A stretch of 64,000 nucleotides of DNA from Pantoea alfalfae (GTDB lineage Bacteria; Pseudomonadota; Gammaproteobacteria; Enterobacterales; Enterobacteriaceae). A model generated the notes under the pieces. It was given only the letters and a program-made list of their open reading frames with translations. It made no database searches and was not told where the DNA came from. A program made the translations under genes and the position numbers. Shown one piece after another: positions 1 to 7,178 of this stretch (position 1 is the stretch's first letter; each line of letters begins with the position of its first letter). The stretch spans positions 806,001 to 870,000 of the forward strand of contig NZ_CP082292.1 in assembly GCF_019880205.1 (NCBI RefSeq), in the 5' to 3' direction.

Positions 1-624
1 GGTCGCTATGGACAGGTCAATGCCGGGTATAGTTCCAGCCAGGATGCTCACCGTGTCAACTACGGTGTGCAGGGTGGCATGGTCTTCCATCAGGATGGTC
101 TGACGCTTTCTCAACCTTTAGGTAAAACCAACGTTCTGATTAAAGCGCCAGGCGTTAAAGATGCGGCCATCCAGAATAAAACCGGTGTACGTACTGACTG
201 GCGAGGCTACACCGTTGTGCCTTACGCCACTAATTATCGCCTTAACCGTATCGGCCTGGACGTGAATTCCCTTGCTGCGGATAGCGAGATTGATAACTCC
301 GTGGTCTCAGTGGTGCCGACCGCGGGTGCATTAGTGAGGGCGGAGTTTAAAACCCATATCGGTCAGCGCGCATTAATTACCCTGACACATAAAGGCAAGC
401 CGTTGCCGTTCGGCACTACTGTTGTGGTCGTGCAGGAAGGTAACGAAGAAAGTACTGGAATAGTGGGGGATAACGGACAGGTTTATCTCTCCGGGCTGCA
501 ACCCTCAGGAATGCTGGAAGCGGTGTGGGGGGCGTCCGCAAATAGCCGTTGCAGAATTCCATATCAACTGCCACAAAACAAAACGCAACAAGATATTGTT
601 TATCTTAAGGCCCGCTGTAACTGA
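1..624 (+). CDS. Fimbrial outer-membrane usher, C-terminal part (5' truncated by window edge)
   Basis: The reading frame is open from the first base, so this is the 3' end of a gene that starts upstream of the window. The visible 207 residues resemble the C-terminus of FimD/PapC-type ushers: strand-rich end-of-barrel sequence, then the two small plug-like C-terminal domains. They include a Val-rich 'VVVVQEGNEE' segment, 'GIVGDNGQVYLSGL' and a final Cys pair around 'NSRC...KARCN'. Ushers form the outer-membrane pore that assembles chaperone-bound pilins. Two pilin-like genes follow at once on the same strand, so this is the distal end of a chaperone-usher operon. The methionine at position 67 is internal and not a start. 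Confidence 0.9.
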   Translation, partial: GRYGQVNAGYSSSQDAHRVNYGVQGGMVFHQDGLTLSQPLGKTNVLIKAPGVKDAAIQNKTGVRTDWRGYTVVPYATNYRLNRIGLDVNSLAADSEIDNSVVSVVPTAGALVRAEFKTHIGQRALITLTHKGKPLPFGTTVVVVQEGNEESTGIVGDNGQVYLSGLQPSGMLEAVWGASANSRCRIPYQLPQNKTQQDIVYLKARCN

Positions 625-663
625 GTCTGGCTAATAATAGCCGGGCGCAGACAAGGATATTAA

Positions 664-1623
664 ATGAAAAAATCAATTATTTTTTTTACTTTATTATTGT
701 GTTTCCAGATCCTTTTATTTCCTCACGTCTCTCAGGCAGCATTAACGAATGTAGTCCCTGCGGGAGGAGCAGGCACTGTTACAATAAGTTTTCCGTCTGT
801 AACTGTAATGAAAGATGCACCAGTAGGAACTGTGCTATCGACGCAAACGGTTTATACAGGGCTAGAATCATTTTTAACCACATCATCCGGCACGTTAGGT
901 TTCCTTTTCTCATGTGAAGCTGACACCTGTCCAACCGGTGTGGAGGGCATCAGCTATAAGCTGAGCGCCAGTAGTAACACTTTTCTTTGGCCTCATACCT
1001 TTACTAATGTGCCAGGGGGTATTGGCTGGAGCTGGGGTACGGGGGGAATGAGCGTCGTTGTAGAGCTTTATAAGTCTGGTGAGACAACAGCTTCTGGAAC
1101 TATTCAGCCGCAATCTATCGGAAAATACAATGTGCAGATGGAAGAGGATGCTACACCACAAACACTTGCCGAAATCGTCTTGTCTGGAGCCGTTCAGGTT
1201 ACAGCACTTGGCTGTACTCTGGCTTCATCCGATAGCCTGACTGTAGACCTCGGCAATGTGCCGTCACGTAATTTCAGCGGTGTTGGCTCTACAGCCGGAG
1301 CCAAAGATTTTAATGTTAATCTCGAATGTGATGCCGGCACCAACGTTAATGTCAACATGACTGGTAAACAGAGTGCGGATTCGACGGATGTGGGCGTGCT
1401 GGCGCTAACCGGTGCTGGCAGCACGGGCGTTTCGAGTGGTGTCGGCGTGCAGGTTCTCTACAACGGGACTCCGCTGGCACTCAACAGCGATGTGGTATTG
1501 GGAACGTCTGTTGCAGGTGGAGCGAGCACGTATACCTTTTCTGCTCGTTATATTCAAACGCTCTCGAAAATTACGGCGGGAACCGCAAATACGATTGCCA
1601 CACTCAATATTAGTTACGAGTAG
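664..1623 (+). CDS. Two-domain fimbrial tip adhesin
   Basis: This 319-residue protein begins with a signal peptide ending near 'HVSQA' (residue 25). At about twice pilin length it fits a tip adhesin: an N-terminal putative receptor-binding domain (about 26-170, with a close Cys84/Cys89 pair) and a C-terminal pilin domain (about 175-319). The pilin domain has the usual Cys184/Cys222 pair and ends 'ATLNISYE', the donor-strand type C-terminus. It lies 39 bases after the usher and is followed after 14 bases by a short pilin gene. The first 300 bases are visibly more AT-rich than the rest, as often seen for exchanged lectin domains. The receptor cannot be read from sequence. Confidence 0.8.
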   Translation: MKKSIIFFTLLLCFQILLFPHVSQAALTNVVPAGGAGTVTISFPSVTVMKDAPVGTVLSTQTVYTGLESFLTTSSGTLGFLFSCEADTCPTGVEGISYKLSASSNTFLWPHTFTNVPGGIGWSWGTGGMSVVVELYKSGETTASGTIQPQSIGKYNVQMEEDATPQTLAEIVLSGAVQVTALGCTLASSDSLTVDLGNVPSRNFSGVGSTAGAKDFNVNLECDAGTNVNVNMTGKQSADSTDVGVLALTGAGSTGVSSGVGVQVLYNGTPLALNSDVVLGTSVAGGASTYTFSARYIQTLSKITAGTANTIATLNISYE

Positions 1624-1637
1624 TCAGGAGCCGGTTA

Positions 1638-2150
1638 ATGATGATCAACAGAAAACTAGCGTTAATAGCTATCCTTTTTTCAGGCAGTGCCTTGAGTGCT
1701 AGTGAGGTAACGGTCAATATTAATGGCAATATTTCCTCAAATACTTGCGAAGTCGATACAGCTTCATCGAAACTGACTGTTCAGATGGGAATGATCGCCA
1801 CCAATACCTTTTCGCAGACAGGCGCAGCCAGTCCATCCGTACCTTTCGATATTAAACTTGTCGATTGTGGCGCGGACGCTTCCAGCGTGTCAGTCACATT
1901 TACCGGAACGGGCGACTCGACAAACGGCGATTTGGTGGCTGTTGCAAGTGGTGGTGCAACCGGCCTGGGGATTGCACTTTATGATTATCAGGGCAAACAA
2001 ATTGCAGTAAATAAGGCGAGTAACGCTGTGACGCTGAATGCTAACGCGGACAACACGCTCAATTTTAGCGCTGCCTACGTCTCGACTGCACCAAACGTGA
2101 CGGCCGGAGCCGCAGATGGCAGCGCGACTTTTTCGTTAACTTATGAATAA
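1638..2150 (+). CDS. Minor fimbrial subunit (pilin)
   Basis: A 170-residue pilin with a signal peptide cleaved near 'SALSAS' (about residue 20). Cys37 and Cys77 are the conserved disulfide pair. The C-terminus 'SATFSLTYE' has the alternating penultimate aromatic motif recognised by periplasmic chaperones. AGGAG lies 7 bases before the first of two consecutive ATG codons, so I chose the first. It is the last gene of the fimbrial operon, directly before a terminator, which is slightly unusual because the adhesin is often last. Its role is probably tip adaptor or terminator; it could also be a major subunit, but only if the real major pilin is absent upstream. Confidence 0.8.
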   Translation: MMINRKLALIAILFSGSALSASEVTVNINGNISSNTCEVDTASSKLTVQMGMIATNTFSQTGAASPSVPFDIKLVDCGADASSVSVTFTGTGDSTNGDLVAVASGGATGLGIALYDYQGKQIAVNKASNAVTLNANADNTLNFSAAYVSTAPNVTAGAADGSATFSLTYE

Positions 2151-2179
2151 CACTGTGTGAGCAGAATACTTTAGTGCTT

Positions 2180-2210
2180 AAAACAGGGCGTATTACGTCC
2201 TGTTTTCTCA
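2180..2210 (+). terminator. Rho-independent terminator of the fimbrial operon
   Basis: An 11-bp stem (left arm from 2180, right arm 2196-2206) with one G-T pair and a 5-base loop. The right arm ends in TTTT and is followed by CTCA. It lies 30 bases after the last pilin stop and before a convergent gene. Confidence 0.75.
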
Positions 2211-2231
2211 AATCATTCTGCCACTCGCATC

Positions 2232-2858
2232 TCAGGATTTAATCGCCTGATCCAACCATGTCTGAAATCGCGAGTAAGGTACATAGAGCGCAACGTTCTT
2301 ATAAAGTGTTTTACCGCTGGCATTGTCGTTGATGTCATTGCTGTAGCCGATAATCACGCCCGCCAACGTATCATCAGAGGCGTTATAGACTGCGCCGCCC
2401 GACATCCCTTTCACCACACCTGCATTCGCCGCCACGACGACGCAGTCCGGCTTGTTCCAGCGGTTTGCCAGCGTGGTATTAATCAGGTTTTGTCCGCTGG
2501 AGCTGACCGGCATGGCCGAAATGAAACTGTAGCCGTAGAGATTCACCTGGTCGCCGATATGGCTGTTGCGGAAGCTGGGTGGAAGGTTTATTTCACTGTT
2601 TTTGTGGTAGACCACCGCCAGATCGCATTGCGGATGCCAGGCTTTGACGCGATAAAGCGAAAACTTCGCCACGTGCGCGGCGGTCAGGCTGTACTCCGGC
2701 GTCAGCGGGATAGTGGTTCCAAGCGTGCCAAAACCCAGCACGGTGGGAATGCCGGTCACGGTCATATCAACCCGTTTTTCAGCTTCTTTACTGTACTCAT
2801 AATGACCTACCGAACAGCCGGTTAAGCCAAACACCATTAAGGCTATGAGTCGTTGCAT
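2232..2858 (-). CDS. Trypsin-like serine protease, predicted lipoprotein
   Basis: A 208-residue protein with a lipobox signal (residues 1-15, 'FGLTGC', lipidation at Cys15), so it is probably membrane-anchored in the periplasm. The chymotrypsin-fold triad is visible: His62 in 'TAAHVA', Asp79 in 'CDLAVV' and Ser153 in 'GMSGGAV'. There is no PDZ domain, so it is not a DegP/DegS relative. A purine-rich GGGAGAGAGA precedes the ATG. It stands alone, convergent with the fimbrial operon. Substrate is unknown; quality control of surface proteins is possible but is inference. Confidence 0.72.
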   Translation of the reverse strand: MQRLIALMVFGLTGCSVGHYEYSKEAEKRVDMTVTGIPTVLGFGTLGTTIPLTPEYSLTAAHVAKFSLYRVKAWHPQCDLAVVYHKNSEINLPPSFRNSHIGDQVNLYGYSFISAMPVSSSGQNLINTTLANRWNKPDCVVVAANAGVVKGMSGGAVYNASDDTLAGVIIGYSNDINDNASGKTLYKNVALYVPYSRFQTWLDQAIKS

Positions 2859-3219
2859 TCTCTCTCCCTGCGTCAGAAGTTGATCACATCACCTGGCAAT
2901 TGATTAGGGATATATCGGCAACGTTAAGGATTTATTAATTAAATACGCACTAAAAAGCGTAACGGTTTCGCGGGAAATGACAACCTGCCCCTGGGTCATG
3001 CGCGCTTTAACGGGCTTAGCCAGAAGGCTGACAAAGCCATTTGTTCCGAAAAAGCAGCAGGATTATTGCGGCCCCGGCAATAATCCTTTGCTGCGCGCAG
3101 GCTATGTCGCGCATCAGCACTGTGCTGTAATGCTCACCGTGACGCAGATCAAATTTTAATAAGCGTCGTGGGGCTGCGCGTCTGTGCAGTTCACCTGCAA
3201 ATGATATTGGGAGAGTGTT
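2859..3219. other. 361-base intergenic region with one strong hairpin
   Basis: This gap separates the divergent protease and MFS transporter genes. It should hold both promoters, but I do not see convincing -10/-35 pairs. The main structure is an imperfect inverted repeat at 3054-3094: arms of about 16 pairs with a 2-base bulge and the 7-base loop 'GGCCCCG', with no T-run after it. A 60-codon open frame at 2977-3159 has no ribosome site and no recognisable product. Confidence 0.6.
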
Positions 3220-4383
3220 ATGCCTGTAGCATTAATGGCGCTGGCGTTGAGTGCGTTCGCCATCGGAACCACGGAGTTTGTCATTATGGGATTGCTGCCG
3301 GAGGTGGCGCGTGACCTTCAGGTGTCAATTCCGTCGGCGGGCTGGCTGATCAGCGGCTACGCGCTGGGCGTGGCGATTGGTGCGCCGATTATGGCGCTGC
3401 TCACCGCCAGACTGCCGCGTAAAAAAACGCTGATTCTGCTGATGGTGATATTTATTGTCGGCAACCTGCTGTGTGCGCTGGCTTACAACTATAACCTGCT
3501 GATGCTGGCACGCATCGTCACCGCGCTTTGTCACGGTGCCTTCTTCGGTATTGGCGCGGTGGTCGCCGCCAGTCTGGTACCAGCCGGTCGTCAGGCTTCC
3601 GCTGTCGCACTGATGTTCACCGGACTGACCTTAGCCAACGTGCTGGGCGTTCCGCTGGGAACCAGTTTCGGACAGATGTTTGGCTGGCGCGCCACGTTCT
3701 GGGGCGTGGCTGTGATCGGCGTGCTGGCGTTTATCGCCCTGATCGTGAGTCTGCCGAACAATAAAGAGGAGAAGCCGGTTCATCTGGCGAGTGAAATCGG
3801 TGCGCTGGCCAACGGGAAACTCTGGCTCTCGCTGCTGATGACGGTGTTCTTTGCCGCGGCGATGTTTGCACTGTTCAGCTACATTGCGCCGCTGCTGTTA
3901 GAGGTAACGGGCATCAGCGATCGGGGTGTCAGCTGGACGCTGTTCCTGATTGGCGCAGGCCTGACGGTCGGTAACATTCTTGGCGGCAAACTGGCCGACT
4001 GGAAAGTCTCTTTTAGTCTGATCCTCAGCTTCTCCCTGATCGCCATCTTCTCGTTGCTGTTCAGCTGGACCAGCCATGCGCTGTGGCTGGCGGAGATCAC
4101 CCTGTTCCTGTGGGCGATGGCGACCTTTGCGACGGTACCGGGTCTGCAGATCAACGTGGTCCGTCACGGTAAAGAGGCGCCGAACCTGGTCTCAACCCTG
4201 AACATTTCGGCATTTAACGTCGGTAATGCGCTGGGTGCCTGGGTCGGCGGTGCGGTGATTGGCCGTGGATATGGCCTGACGGCGGTGCCGGTTGCTGCCG
4301 CTGCGCTGGCGGCAATTGGCCTGCTGATCTGTCTGATCACCTTCCGCAAATCGGGCCGCGCAGCCGCCAGGGTTCGCGCTTAA
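3220..4383 (+). CDS. MFS transporter, DHA1 family (YdhP/AraJ-like)
   Basis: A 387-residue inner-membrane protein with about twelve hydrophobic segments. The N-terminus 'AFAIGTTEFVIMGLLP' is the typical opening of the YdhP/AraJ branch of drug:H+ antiporter-1 transporters. The loop after helix 2 carries a basic 'RLPRKK' as in the MFS A-motif. GGGAGAG precedes the ATG. It is probably a proton-driven efflux pump for small molecules or sugars; the substrate is unknown. Its stop overlaps the stop of the convergent lysR by 4 bases, so the two genes abut tail to tail with no terminator. Confidence 0.8.
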   Translation: MPVALMALALSAFAIGTTEFVIMGLLPEVARDLQVSIPSAGWLISGYALGVAIGAPIMALLTARLPRKKTLILLMVIFIVGNLLCALAYNYNLLMLARIVTALCHGAFFGIGAVVAASLVPAGRQASAVALMFTGLTLANVLGVPLGTSFGQMFGWRATFWGVAVIGVLAFIALIVSLPNNKEEKPVHLASEIGALANGKLWLSLLMTVFFAAAMFALFSYIAPLLLEVTGISDRGVSWTLFLIGAGLTVGNILGGKLADWKVSFSLILSFSLIAIFSLLFSWTSHALWLAEITLFLWAMATFATVPGLQINVVRHGKEAPNLVSTLNISAFNVGNALGAWVGGAVIGRGYGLTAVPVAAAALAAIGLLICLITFRKSGRAAARVRA

Positions 4384-5300
4384 GCCAGGCGGGCGTCGAT
4401 GCGTGCCGGAAAGTCAGCCACCTGCCGTTGCAGATGACTGACAAAAGCATCGACCAGCGCCGACGCAGGGCGGTGCTGCGGCCTCACCAGGCTGACGGTA
4501 AAGGGTACCGCCACGCTGAACTTACGCATCACCACACCGCTGTCGGCGTAATCCAGCGCCGTCAGCGGATTCACAATCGAAATGCCCACGCCCGCTCTGA
4601 CCATGGCGCACACCGAAGCGGCGCTGTGCGTCTCCATCACCAGCCGCCGTTCGACGCCCTGCTCATGAAACAGCGCATCCAGCAACTGACGATAACTGTC
4701 ACTGCGCGACAGGCTGACATACTGTTCGCCCGCAAAATCGTGCGGTGTCAGTTCTGCACGCTGACTCAGAGGATGATGCTGTGGCAACACGCACACTTCA
4801 TCACAGGTCAGCAGGGCGAGACGATCAGTCCCGGCCGGCGCGTGCTGGGTTTCGGTTAAGCCGATATCATAGCGCTGGGCTGACAGCCACTCCTCCAGCA
4901 GCGGCGACTCCTGAGGAATCACATTCAGGCTCACATCCGGGTAGCGCTGTAAAAAGGGCTGACACAGTGGTGGCAGCAGCGACTGCGAAAAAACGGGCAG
5001 GCAGGCGATCGACAGCTCACCCTGACGGAACTGGCGCAGCCCTTCAGCCGCTTCCATGATGCGATCCAGGCCGTACCAGGATCGCTGCACCTCTTCAAAC
5101 AGACGTAATCCCTGCACCGTCGGTTGCAGGCGACCACGAACCCGTCCGAACAACTCTAATCCCAGCTGCTGCTCCAGGCGTGCCAGCTCCCGGCTCACCG
5201 TCGGCTGTGAGGTATGCAGTAGCGTTGCAGCCTGGGTCAGGTTGCCGCTGGTCATCACCGCATGAAAGATCTCAATATGCCGCCAGTTAATGTTTGCCAC
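4380..5300 (-). CDS. lysR: LysR, transcriptional activator of lysA
   Basis: A 306-residue LysR-family regulator. Residues 1-60 form the winged helix-turn-helix ('HTSQPTVSRELARLEQ'), followed by the linker 'RGRLQPTVQGLRLFEEVQ' and a periplasmic-binding-like effector domain with 'QESPLLEEWLSAQR' and 'ETHSAASVCAMVRAG'. These segments match E. coli LysR closely as I recall it. It activates lysA in response to diaminopimelate and lysine status and usually represses itself. The start is GTG, after AGGAAGG. It is divergent from lysA with a shared 102-base control region, the usual arrangement. Confidence 0.95.
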   Translation of the reverse strand: MANINWRHIEIFHAVMTSGNLTQAATLLHTSQPTVSRELARLEQQLGLELFGRVRGRLQPTVQGLRLFEEVQRSWYGLDRIMEAAEGLRQFRQGELSIACLPVFSQSLLPPLCQPFLQRYPDVSLNVIPQESPLLEEWLSAQRYDIGLTETQHAPAGTDRLALLTCDEVCVLPQHHPLSQRAELTPHDFAGEQYVSLSRSDSYRQLLDALFHEQGVERRLVMETHSAASVCAMVRAGVGISIVNPLTALDYADSGVVMRKFSVAVPFTVSLVRPQHRPASALVDAFVSHLQRQVADFPARIDARLA

Positions 5301-5323
5301 GCCGCCTTCCTATATCCATTGTG

Positions 5324-5336
5324 AATAGATGCTATT
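5324..5336. promoter_or_regulatory. Candidate LysR-binding dyad in the lysR-lysA gap
   Basis: AATAG-ATG-CTATT is a perfect 5+5 interrupted palindrome, and T-N11-A spacing, typical of LysR-type sites, can be fitted over it (5322-5334). It lies between the divergent starts. The assignment is by family knowledge and position only. Confidence 0.45.
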
Positions 5337-5402
5337 AAAACAGATATTTTTCGCTATGGCATGATTCTGGCTTAATGCGGTTATTGCCACAGGAGAATTG
5401 CT

Positions 5403-6659
5403 ATGCCACGTTCCTTACAGAGTACCGACACCGCCCTCAACGCCGCTAACCTGCTGCCGCTGGCACGCCGTTATGCCGGGCCATTCTGGGCTTATGATGC
5501 GCAGATTATTCAGGCGCGTATTGCCCAGCTGCAGGCGTTTGATGTGGTGCGTTTTGCGCAGAAAGCCTGTTCAAATATTCATATCCTGCGCCTGATGCGC
5601 GCAGCGGGTGTGAAAGTGGACTCGGTATCGCTGGGTGAGATCGAACGTGCGCTGGCTGCGGGCTACGAGCCTGGTGGTGATGAGATCGTCTTTACCGCGG
5701 ATCTGTTCGATCAGCCAACGCTGGCGCGGGTGACCGCGTTAAAGGTTCCGGTCAATGCCGGATCGATCGATATGCTGCATCAGCTCGGCGCGGTCTCACC
5801 GGGACACGCGGTGTGGCTGCGGGTTAATCCAGGCTTCGGTCACGGCCATAGCCAGAAAACCAATACCGGCGGCGAAAACAGCAAGCACGGTATCTGGCAC
5901 GGCGATTTAGCCGAGGCGCTGGCAGCGATTCAGCAGCACGGCCTGAAGCTGGTGGGCATTCATATGCATATCGGCTCAGGCGTCGATTATGCGCATCTGC
6001 AGCAGGTCTGTGATGCGATGGTCGAACTGGTGATGGCGTCAGGTCAGGATCTGACGGCGATCTCTGCGGGCGGCGGCCTCTCTGTGCCTTATCGCTATGG
6101 CGAAGAGGCGATCGATACCGATCACTATTTTGGCCTGTGGGATGCAGCACGGCAGCGTATCGCTCAGCATCTGGGTCACGCGATAAAGCTGGAGATCGAA
6201 CCAGGCCGTTTCCTGGTGGCCGAGGCGGGTGTGCTGGTCTCTCAGGTTCGGGCAGTGAAGTCGATGGGCAGCCGTCACTTCGTGCTGGTCGATGCCGGTT
6301 TCAGTGACCTGATGCGCCCCTCAATGTATGGCAGCTATCACCATATCTCGCTGATGGGAGGCGATGAGCGGGCGATTGAGGAGCAGCAGACCATCGACAC
6401 GGTGGTCGCGGGTCCGCTGTGCGAATCGGGTGATGTCTTTACCCAGCTGGAGGGCGGCATGGTCGAACCACGCGCGATTCCGGCGGCAAAGGTTGGCGAT
6501 TACCTGGTGTTCCACGACACCGGAGCTTACGGTGCATCCATGTCCTCTAACTACAACAGCCGTCCGCTGATCCCGGAAGTGCTGTTTGAGCAGGGCCAGC
6601 CGCGGGAAATCCGCCGCGCGCAGACTATTGAGTCGCTACTGGCACTGGAAATCAGCTAA
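5403..6659 (+). CDS. lysA: Diaminopimelate decarboxylase
   Basis: A 418-residue PLP enzyme (E. coli LysA about 420). It catalyses the last step of lysine synthesis, meso-diaminopimelate to L-lysine plus CO2, in the cytoplasm. Visible signatures are the PLP lysine Lys54 in 'VVRFAQKACSN', 'KVDSVSLGEIERAL', the glycine-rich phosphate site 'SAGGGLSVPY', 'LEIEPGRFLVAEAG' and the catalytic 'GPLCESGDVF'. GGAGA precedes the ATG. It is regulated by the divergent lysR. E. coli has galR next to lysA; here the next genes are a sugar PTS module. Confidence 0.97.
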   Translation: MPRSLQSTDTALNAANLLPLARRYAGPFWAYDAQIIQARIAQLQAFDVVRFAQKACSNIHILRLMRAAGVKVDSVSLGEIERALAAGYEPGGDEIVFTADLFDQPTLARVTALKVPVNAGSIDMLHQLGAVSPGHAVWLRVNPGFGHGHSQKTNTGGENSKHGIWHGDLAEALAAIQQHGLKLVGIHMHIGSGVDYAHLQQVCDAMVELVMASGQDLTAISAGGGLSVPYRYGEEAIDTDHYFGLWDAARQRIAQHLGHAIKLEIEPGRFLVAEAGVLVSQVRAVKSMGSRHFVLVDAGFSDLMRPSMYGSYHHISLMGGDERAIEEQQTIDTVVAGPLCESGDVFTQLEGGMVEPRAIPAAKVGDYLVFHDTGAYGASMSSNYNSRPLIPEVLFEQGQPREIRRAQTIESLLALEIS

Positions 6660-6669
6660 TCACCTCGCT

Positions 6670-6691
6670 CAGGCGGCCGGCGCGCCGCCTG
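6670..6691. terminator. Hairpin between convergent lysA and PTS IIA genes
   Basis: A perfect 8-bp GC-rich stem CAGGCGGC/GCCGCCTG with a 6-base loop fills the 32-base gap between the two stop codons. There is no T-tract on either strand, so termination is a reasonable inference but could be Rho-assisted. Confidence 0.5.
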
Positions 6692-7000
6692 TCAGCTATA
6701 GATCTCTTTGCGCAGCATGACCAGCTCCTCTGCCAGCTCGCGGCACAGCATTGCATTCATCAGATGATCCTGCGCATGCACCAGAATCAGCGTGACCGGC
6801 AATTTTCCGCTTCCCTCATCTGCACTAATCAACGCGGTCTGAATTTTATGTGCCGCTTTTGCCGCGGTATCTGAAGCTGCCAGCGCTGCGTCAGCCCCGG
6901 TCCAGTCGCGTTTGCGCGCACACTGAATCGCCATCATCGCCGACGAACGGGCTTCCCCTGCATTGATCAGCAATTCCATCATGGTCTGTTCGTAATCCAT
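6692..7000 (-). CDS. PTS lactose/cellobiose-family EIIA component
   Basis: A 102-residue all-helical EIIA of the Lac/Cel family. The phospho-accepting histidine is most likely His75 in 'LILVHAQDHLMNAM', the family signature, and 'HKIQTALISADEGSG' matches the preceding helix. It receives phosphate from HPr and passes it to EIIB. GGAGG stands in front of the ATG. It is transcribed away from the EIIC-GH1-EIIB genes, so the PTS complex is encoded on both sides of a shared 178-base promoter region. Separate IIA, IIB and IIC polypeptides are typical of cellobiose/chitobiose systems. Confidence 0.9.
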   Translation of the reverse strand: MDYEQTMMELLINAGEARSSAMMAIQCARKRDWTGADAALAASDTAAKAAHKIQTALISADEGSGKLPVTLILVHAQDHLMNAMLCRELAEELVMLRKEIYS

Positions 7001-7013
7001 AACGCCTCCGCTA

Positions 7014-7155
7014 TTGGTATGCCAAATTGGCCGTTTTTATCATACTGGAATGCCAATAAGCGTTTCCGGGAGATCCATCACAGAAAAAACCGAGGAGATT
7101 CGTCATTTTGGTATGCCACTAACAGGGAAGACCACGACGATTACAGGAATACCGA
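7014..7155. promoter_or_regulatory. Four operator-like dyads between divergent PTS genes
   Basis: Four related 12-base dyads lie between the IIA and IIC starts: TTGGTATGCCAA (7014-7025), CTGGAATGCCAA (7045-7056), TTGGTATGCCAC (7108-7119) and CAGGAATACCGA (7144-7155). All share GG-N-AT-N-CC with flanking T/A symmetry. Centre spacings are 31, 63 and 36 bases. A symmetrical GG/CC dyad fits a dimeric GntR/FadR-type regulator, and one is encoded in the same cluster. The repeats are seen directly; their function is inferred. Confidence 0.7.
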
Positions 7156-7178
7156 TCTTACATCTCTGAGGGTTGATC

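Noticed and set aside
67-624. Methionine at 67 as a gene start for a 185-residue protein
   Set aside because: The frame is open to base 1 with usher-like sequence, so this is an internal methionine of a truncated gene.
2977-3159. 60-codon open frame between the protease and MFS genes
   Set aside because: No ribosome binding site, no recognisable domain, and it spans the strong hairpin at 3054-3094. Probably non-coding.
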